A program made the position numbers and the translations under genes. Of a DNA stretch of 64,000 nucleotides, positions 57,324 through 64,000 are shown piece after piece (positions within the stretch are counted from its first letter, which is position 1; each line of letters starts with the position of its first letter). The stretch is from Merluccius polli (lineage: Eukaryota > Chordata > Actinopteri > Gadiformes > Merlucciidae), in the NCBI GenBank assembly GCA_030340625.1, contig JAOPHQ010002043.1, forward strand, positions 56,895 through 120,894. Direction: 5' to 3'. Under the pieces are notes generated by a model, which was not told the origin of the DNA, did no database searches, and saw only the letters and a program-made list of their open reading frames with translations.

Positions 57324-58617
57324 GTTGTACTGTACGAGGGTTGAACATGGTGGCACTATTAAGTATTCCTAATATGGCCACAAGGAGGCGACACATCCAC
57401 AGTTATGAAACGTGCTGCCGAAGCGGGAAAAGAGCAGTGGGATTTGGGGGGGGGTGGGGGGATTTCTCTTGGTTCATCAATTACCATCACCGTTACATTT
57501 TGTATTTATATATTAATTATTATTATTATTATTTTATTTTTTTTTACAGTATTTGATTCATTCATTTTGTTTGTTTTCTACAGCATTTAATGCATGGAAA
57601 TGGAATTACCTGCCAGTACTTGTGTCATGGCGTCTCTTTACATGATAATGTAATGTAACCCCTATCTACCTCTATCTCCTGTTTAAAGGAGACCCCGCCC
57701 TTTAAACAATGACTTCAGGTGTGGTTCATTCTGGGGCTGCAGGCAGGGCCGGAAACGCCCCTTCAGATCAGTTTCAGTAACCGGAAGACAGGTGTGACCA
57801 GGTAACCGTAGAGAGCGTGCGGTAGCATGTGTTGCTTATAAGAGACCCCCTAAGTGAGATCATTCCTCATCATGATCATGCAAACCAATCTAAATCAAAT
57901 CAAATTAAACTTTATTTCTATAGCACCTTTCGTACATGTGCAATGCAAGGTGCTTAACAATACAATGAAAATACAACGATGACATCTACAAACACACAAG
58001 TGGTGTGTTTAGGGTTGGGCTCCCCTTTAATTGTAAAAAAAGAAAATCAAAAACATCGAGTAATTCCCCATATAACGACATGGGTGGTTGTGGGTGTAAA
58101 TGAGGAATATCTGCATACCAATAATAAACCCTATGACGAGCTGGGTGTTAAAAAATGGCGTCCCTCTCTCCGCCGTCACGTGTTTATGAATACGTCATAA
58201 ATTGACACTTTGAGTGTTTTTTCTTTCCATTAGTTTCACACATGCGCAGACTCCTCCCACGGACACGCTTTTACCCTTCTGGACATCCTTCGCTCCTTTC
58301 CTGTCTCCTCACTCTCTCTATAGTCTCTAGACTAGTAGTAGGCTATAGTTGTCTTCCTATACCCGTCTCTGTCCCTACGGTCTCTGTTTCTCTCGCTCTC
58401 CCCATCTTCATTCCTATTTTTTCAATTTGCATGAGGAGTCAATTCACATAACATTTCTTTCTTAGTCTATTTTATGTTATCACTGTACACTGACACAAGC
58501 TTCACACTACACCTTTATTGCATATTTTTTTCATGCGGCATATACAGGAAACTCTTTTACTATTGCTGCAAACTACAAAAAGCTATCCTGCACAAACAGT
58601 GTTGTGACTTCTGTCAT
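57324..58617. other. Intergenic, with a fish repeat fragment
   Basis: At 57893-57965, CTTTATTTCTATAGCACCTT and GCAAGGTGCTTAACAATACA are typical of a dispersed teleost repeat often seen in introns. A short G run lies at about 57447-57461. No gene recognised. Confidence 0.45.
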
Positions 58618-58618
58618 A

Positions 58619-59087
<469 letters not shown>

Positions 59088-59659
59088 TCCCAACCTCCCG
59101 GAGCCTGGATTACACATCCTATATGCAGATGACGTGTGAAAGCAGAGACTTGTGAAAACCTTCTTCTGCTCAATTAACTGCTTTTAATGGCACTGCAGCA
59201 AGGCAGACGGTCTGCTGTGATGCACGTTGCTGCTCACACCTCCAGAGTGATGTCATCATTCTCCACATTTCAGACCAAATGTATTATTTTTGGTTTTTTT
59301 TTTTCTTTCTTGAGTAATAACATATTTTGCCCTTTACATATGTAAAACCCGGCATTTGGTTGACATTAGAAATACTAGGATGAAAGAATGTGTTTTGTCA
59401 GAGTAATGTATTGACTTGCTTGCAGGGTTGCAGGGTATTATTTAGGTGTACGGTGTGCATTGTATTGGCCCTCCAGAGTGTAAAATACTGGGGGAATAGA
59501 CAGAAGGCTATTTCACCGTGAAAGACTAGACTACACTATGTGCAGCTTCACAGTAAAACATCTTTTGGTGCATAAATCCCAAAGTGCAGGCGAAAACGTT
59601 CAGCGGTGGAAACATCTCGAGCCAAAGCTCCTGTGTAGGAGTCAGAGGGACCCTTAAGG
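59088..59659. other. Intergenic, nothing recognised
   Basis: Low-complexity edge, then unique sequence. No splice-flanked ORF with recognisable coding character. Confidence 0.4.
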
Positions 59660-59875
59660 TTAACTATATTCCTCCACCATATTGTTTCCATGGCAATGCC
59701 GTTGCATTGCTTGAGGAGGGAGTCTAAACGAGGCGAACTGATAAGAATCTACCGACGGTTCTAACGCCGCCACGTCGCCGTCGACGCCCCGCGTCCCCAT
59801 CCGCCGCTCGGTGCGTTTGATGTACCGCGAGGTCTGTGAGGGGTGGGTGGCGCCGGAGGAGAAGGAGACGGCCAT
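59660..59875 (-). CDS. Candidate small coding exon, unidentified
   Basis: Minus-strand ORF of 71 codons starting MAVSFSSGATHPSQTSRYIK. The first 40 codons are GC-rich at the third position (59750-59875), unlike the surrounding AT-rich spacer; the rest is ordinary. A TATAAAAA box (59916-59923) stands 41 bp upstream of the ATG, which would give a very short 5' UTR. A donor-like TCG/GTAGATTC lies at about 59752, so the true exon may end there. I do not recognise the protein. It may be the first exon of an unknown gene running left, or chance. Confidence 0.25.
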   Translation of the reverse strand: MAVSFSSGATHPSQTSRYIKRTERRMGTRGVDGDVAALEPSVDSYQFASFRLPPQAMQRHCHGNNMVEEYS

Positions 59876-59915
59876 TATGGGGCTGATTGTTTTAGAAGCG
59901 CCCAGAAGGGGATGG

Positions 59916-59923
59916 TTTTTATA
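59916..59923 (-). promoter_or_regulatory. TATA box (minus strand)
   Basis: GGGGGGCTATAAAAACC on the minus strand, 41 bp before the candidate ATG at 59875. GC-rich flanks make the match stand out. Confidence 0.35.
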
Positions 59924-59959
59924 GCCCCCCCCCCACCCCCCTCAGCCACAGGAATGGAA

Positions 59960-61110
59960 AATTCCAGTGTTTCAACAAAACAACCTGGAATTTACAGGTC
60001 ATGGAATGAGATATGACTTTTTGGGAGGGACCATTAGAGGGGAATTCCACTCATTGCAATGAAAATGTACAGTGTCATGAATACCACTTTCACGAGAGAT
60101 GGAAACAACGGGGCAGCATGCTGACACTGTGAAAAGTGAAAAGAACCAGCGATTGCGAGCCCACACCGTTTTTCTTTCCAACGCCATGTATGTAAAATTA
60201 ATTTCCGCAGGAGGAATTGCCAGACAAGACACTATGAATAAACAATACCATCTGTTCCCTTGATTATTAGATGAGTGATTATTAGGCTACTGCCAAGTGT
60301 AGTCCTGTATTGTGCACGCTATTTATGTCTGCATGGCACACACACACTGGCTACTGAGAAGTTCTTGGAAAATGTCTGCAGTGTGTTGTAAGTCTTTTTT
60401 GTCACGGTTGACTGCACTTGAATCTAGTGCACTAACTGCTGTTAATTTTCATGATGCCCACGGGGAGCCTGTATATTATCCTATAAATACAGCACATAGT
60501 ACGCCAGCCATTTTTACTGAAAGTAATTTAGGGAATGAGTGTTCTCAGTAGGTGTGTCTGTGTTTGTTTTTTGAGAGAGAGAGAGGGATAGTGGTGGGAG
60601 GTGATTTTCCTGTCTCACTGCCAAAAATATTATTTTTTTCCTCTGCGTCTCCGTCGTTATTTCTGTCTCTCTCCCTCTGTGTGTGTGTGTGTGTGTGTCT
60701 CTCTCTCTCTCTCTCTTTCTCTGTCTCCTTTCTACTCCCCTGTCCTCCATATGACCAATGTATTCATGTTACTTGCCACTAGCTTGCATTTCATTGTTTG
60801 GGAGCCTATACCACAGTTATGACAGTAGGCGGCATATTTATACAAAAACAGTAGGCCTATAATAATATGCCAATCATTGTTTTATAGTAGGCCTTAACTC
60901 TCATTTATTATTTATTATGTCATGGTCATCATGAATAGCTTGGAATAAACTACAGCCTATAGGCCTATAATAGTTTACTCAACGCTGCTCCAATGCAATG
61001 AGACGGTAAATGTCATGCAGTTAGGGGACATGTGGTAGGCAGCCTACTGCGTTACAATGTCTCTCTCTCTCTTAGTTATTTTTATGTCTGTGTAGTGTGA
61101 CATGCATGTT
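59960..61110. other. Intergenic, nothing coding recognised
   Basis: Unique AT-rich sequence with a short GT/CT run (60679-60722). No repeat element identified. Confidence 0.4.
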
Positions 61111-61208
61111 GTTTGTGTGTTTGCCTGATTTCTGCCTTTGTTGTTATCAAGCTAAATATGTTTGTTAAAAATCAAAGTCTCTGTTCCCTTATGGATCCCT
61201 ATTTTCTC

Positions 61209-61337
61209 TCTCCCCCTCTGTCTGTCTGTCTGTCTGTCTGTCTCTGTCTGTCTGTCTCTCTCTCTCCCCCTCTGTCTGTCTGTCTCTGTCTGTTTGTCTG
61301 TCTCTGTCCCCCTCTGTCTCTGTCCCCCCCCCCCCCC

Positions 61338-61407
<70 letters not shown>
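61209..61407 (+). repeat. (CTGT)n, poly-C and (CT)n array
   Basis: CTGT and CT units, about 26 C in a row at 61323-61349, then about 58 bp of CT. Directly before the candidate exon at 61449. Confidence 0.95.
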
Positions 61408-61411
<4 letters not shown>

Positions 61412-61448
61412 GTGCTGGCCCTGACTCCCAGCAGCAGCAGCAGGCACC

Positions 61449-61533
61449 ATGCAGCGGTGGGAACGGTGCCCGCGTCCGTGCCGCCGCGCTGCGCCGCCGC
61501 CACTTGGGGAAGAAAAAGCGAAACCATCGCCAG
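61449..61533 (+). CDS. Candidate first coding exon, unidentified
   Basis: The ATG in good context (GGCACCATGC) opens 28 GC-rich codons, MQRWERCPRPCRRAAPPPLG, and then AKPSPG split at a donor CCAG/GTACCA. CpG-rich, unlike its flanks. No following exon found in the window and no family recognised; could be non-coding CpG-island sequence. Confidence 0.2.
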
Positions 61534-62297
61534 GTACCATGACGCACCTAAAATACCGCGGTGGTTTTAGTTTGGTACCCGATATTCGCCTCCCCCCCCC
61601 CCATTGCGAAACATAATGGCTCCTTGGAAGAACGACCGATGTCTTCCAGATGAGTCTTGTTGTAACAGGCTGGACGTTGGGCGCGATGTTTCACACACTT
61701 ACTTCGCTGAGTGTTGATGATAGCCTATTACAAATGAACGGCTTTGAATATCAAGCTGTGATGCGCCTTTTCCTGCGGATGTTTAGGGATCGTCTAAAAA
61801 GTGCATGCGCAATCAACGGATTGTAATCAAACACTTTTAGGTCATCAGTAATATCCCCACCCAACTTTCACTTTCATTGTTTAGTCAATATCACCCTTAC
61901 ATTAGATGTTTAGCTAAATTGTAATAGGCCTATGTGGTGTGAATATTTTGCATATGAAGAGCTCTTTTTCAAAACGCAATAAACACCAAATTTTAAAAAA
62001 ATGAGTTTATTATACCATTTTGCTGTGCACTGAACCTATTCACTGCTCCATCAACATTTCATGCCAAATCACTATATTTCCTTGTTTAAAATGTACTGCA
62101 ATATGCCGTTTCTATCCAAAACATGTGTGGGTCTAGGTACAAAAATGTATTTTCCTGAAAACTGAGCTCTTCATATGGTCGCTTGTATTTGAGCTCTCTC
62201 GATTTGGATTGGATTGGCCTCAAAACATTTTAAGATCATCAATAATAACCCCACCCTACTTTCACATTCATTGTTTAGTCAATATCACAATATTGAC

Positions 62298-63046
62298 CAG
62301 TGTTGGGTAATGTTACTTTTAAAAGTAACTTGTTACATTACAAGATTACTGCCATTAAAAAGTAACGATTAACGATTGTTTGATTACAAGTAAATATAAA
62401 ATCAAGGCGGTACAACATGTAATTGCAAGTACAGTACATCTGCCTCTATGAAAAGAAAACAATAAAACACAGGCTCGTATAGCTTACAGTACATCATGTT
62501 TTAACATGCAACTAATTAACCAGTCAATGCTTAAGTTAGGCTTAGGTTGCGTTCAGACCAAATCAGGTGTTGTGGTGAAAACACCGGTCCTCCCGTTCAT
62601 TTGAATGGGGTAGTTCATTTGGGCTGCAGTGGTAAGGGGACCCTGTGGCAAAAAGTTGAAACAGACTCAACTTTTGAGGAAACGCAACCTGACGTCACGC
62701 TGCAGTGGCCAATCGCATAAGCTGGCAATCAGACCGGAAGACATCCCAGTCACTCATGGGATGAACCTTGTTTACCAAGTAGCATTGTACCATTCCACCA
62801 AGCGAAGATGGAAGAGAGACTGATCGCCTCTGTGATGTCCTTTCCAGAGCTTTACAACCTTGCCACAAGAGTACAAAGACATGAATCGCGGTACAGTCGT
62901 AACAAATTGCTTATTTGAAAACAACACTAAATAACAGATTACTTAAATGCAAAACTAATGCATTACGTTACTCGTTACAACATATGTATGTAAGTAGGCT
63001 ACTCTAATGCTTTACATTGTAGCACATTACCCCGGCCCCAACACTG
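62298..63046. mobile_element. Non-autonomous hAT-like element
   Basis: Begins CAGTGTTGGGTAATGTTACT and ends ACCCCGGCCCCAACACTG. A perfect 8-bp duplication ATATTGAC flanks it (62290-62297 and 63047-63054). Internal AAAAGTAAC-type repeats. It is 749 bp with no transposase ORF. Confidence 0.85.
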
Positions 63047-63538
63047 ATATTGACTAATAGGCCTAAATGAATGTGAAAATTGGGTCGGGATATGTGTTTT
63101 GATGACAATCCATAAAAAATGGCAGTTATTAAAAATTGTATCCAGAAAAGGGTTAGATTAAGAGTGCATTGTGTGCATCTGTGTGTTATCGATTCCAAAG
63201 ATATATTGTGGTGAGCAATCCTATATTGGCAAAGGAAGGCTCAATGTCAGGAAGTAACTCAGTCAAATACAAAACGATGGTGAGGGCTTCTGATCACAAT
63301 ATCATTATTTTAAATGTTTTTCAATCCTGCAGTTTGAAATGTTGCCGCGTGCACTTTTTAGACGAGCCCTAAAAATACGCAGGCAACGCGAATCACAGCT
63401 TATAGATATTCAAAGCCGTCTATTTGTAACGTCATCGAAATAGTTGGGGACACTCAGCGAACTAAGAGTAGTGCGCAATATCGCCCCCCAAAAAATTAGG
63501 AAGAAATTAATGAATGAATTATGTTATTACAAAATGGG

Positions 63539-63539
63539 G

Positions 63540-63572
<33 letters not shown>
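63539..63572 (+). repeat. Poly-G run
   Basis: About 32 G with one T near the start. Partner of the poly-C run in the opposite arm of the inverted repeat. Confidence 0.9.
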
Positions 63573-63573
<1 letters not shown>

Positions 63574-63605
63574 GGCGAATATCGAGAACCAAACTAAAGT
63601 CCTCG

Positions 63606-63738
63606 CGGGACCAAACCTTGGCGCCTGCTGGAGTTTTCGCGCCGCTCGCTCCAGACGGAGAGCGCGAGCGCGCAGCACGTCCAATATCCCGTGTTGCCGC
63701 CGGGACTCGCGTGCCGTTTTCGGACAATTCATGTGTGT

Positions 63739-63769
<31 letters not shown>

Positions 63770-63978
63770 GGGGGGAGTCTGCTTTGAATCCGTCATCTGG
63801 TCTACTTATCATATCTGCGCGGTGTGCATCCGTCTCAGTTAGTGGACGGTGACGTATAGGGGTTCACTCTCCCTGTGATGTCATTATTTCTCCCTGGTGG
63901 TGGTGGTGGGGGTGGGGGGGTGATGATGGTGGTGGTGGGGGGGTGATGATGGTGGTGGGGGGGGGAGGGGGGGGGGGG
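63606..63978 (+). promoter_or_regulatory. CpG-rich and G-rich region before a TATA promoter
   Basis: CpG-dense at 63615-63725, then GT and G runs (63733-63776) and GGT/GAT repeats with G runs (63895-63978). Probably the upstream region of a gene starting beyond the window. Confidence 0.4.
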
Positions 63979-63979
63979 C

Positions 63980-63987
63980 TATATAAA
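63980..63987 (+). promoter_or_regulatory. TATA box at the window end
   Basis: GGGGCTATATAAAAGCTGGG: a strong TATATAAA within a G-rich surround, 13 bp before the end. A start site would be expected about 30 bp on, outside the window. The gene is unknown. Confidence 0.5.
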
Positions 63988-64000
63988 AGCTGGGCTGTCT

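Larger units (their letters stand above)
61560..63605. repeat. Large inverted repeat with a nested hAT element at its centre
   Basis: The left arm, from TTTAGTTTGGTACCCGATATTCGCC (about 61571-61595) through TTCGCTGAGTGT, GGCTTTGAATATC and TCGTCTAAAAAGTGCA to TTAGTCAATAT (about 62286), returns inverted on the right, between 63047 and about 63605. Identity is high in blocks, with gaps. Both arms have a C/G run next to GATATTCGCC. Confidence 0.8.

Overview
The window looks like nuclear DNA of a ray-finned (teleost) fish. It has intron-rich vertebrate orthologues, many short introns, V-SINE-type retroposons, several short hAT-like elements and an extreme density of long dinucleotide repeats. I identified genes by reading exons and comparing them with remembered vertebrate proteins; no search was run. 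The repeat density would fit a cod-like fish, but that is only a guess.

Layout, left to right: the last 12 coding exons of POLQ (+, 137-4672); a complete UBA6 (-, 6497-18313, 31 coding exons); a head-to-head promoter region; a complete GRHPR (+, 19837-23298, 9 exons); ZBTB5 (-, 25642-28234, 3 coding exons); a second head-to-head promoter; POLR1E (+, 29587-33422, 12 exons); FBXO10 (-, 34811-39494, 10 coding exons, with four apparent single-base frame breaks); a repeat-filled spacer; and RHOT1/Miro1 (+, 42874-55354, 19 constitutive exons plus one cassette exon). From 55355 to the end I see the RHOT1 3' region, simple repeats, a large inverted repeat, two weak candidate exons and, at the last bases, a TATA-type promoter for a gene beyond the window. 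Summed exon lengths are exact multiples of three for POLQ, UBA6, GRHPR, ZBTB5, POLR1E and RHOT1. FBXO10 is over by exactly four bases.

The genes do not form one pathway. POLQ repairs double-strand breaks, UBA6 starts ubiquitin/FAT10 conjugation, GRHPR detoxifies glyoxylate, ZBTB5 is a transcription repressor, POLR1E serves RNA polymerase I, FBXO10 is an SCF substrate receptor and RHOT1 moves mitochondria. GRHPR, ZBTB5, POLR1E and FBXO10 are also neighbours on human 9p13; the other three sit elsewhere in human.

The most interesting pattern is at splice sites. At least eleven 3' splice sites in five genes have a TG-repeat or TG-rich tract on the sense strand close upstream, and none has the CA orientation. 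The intron before the RHOT1 cassette exon holds a complementary CA/TG pair. Other highlights are a GRHPR donor site copied three times as a minisatellite, four foldback palindromes (one with a hAT element at its centre), and the same 10-bp palindrome in both head-to-head promoters.
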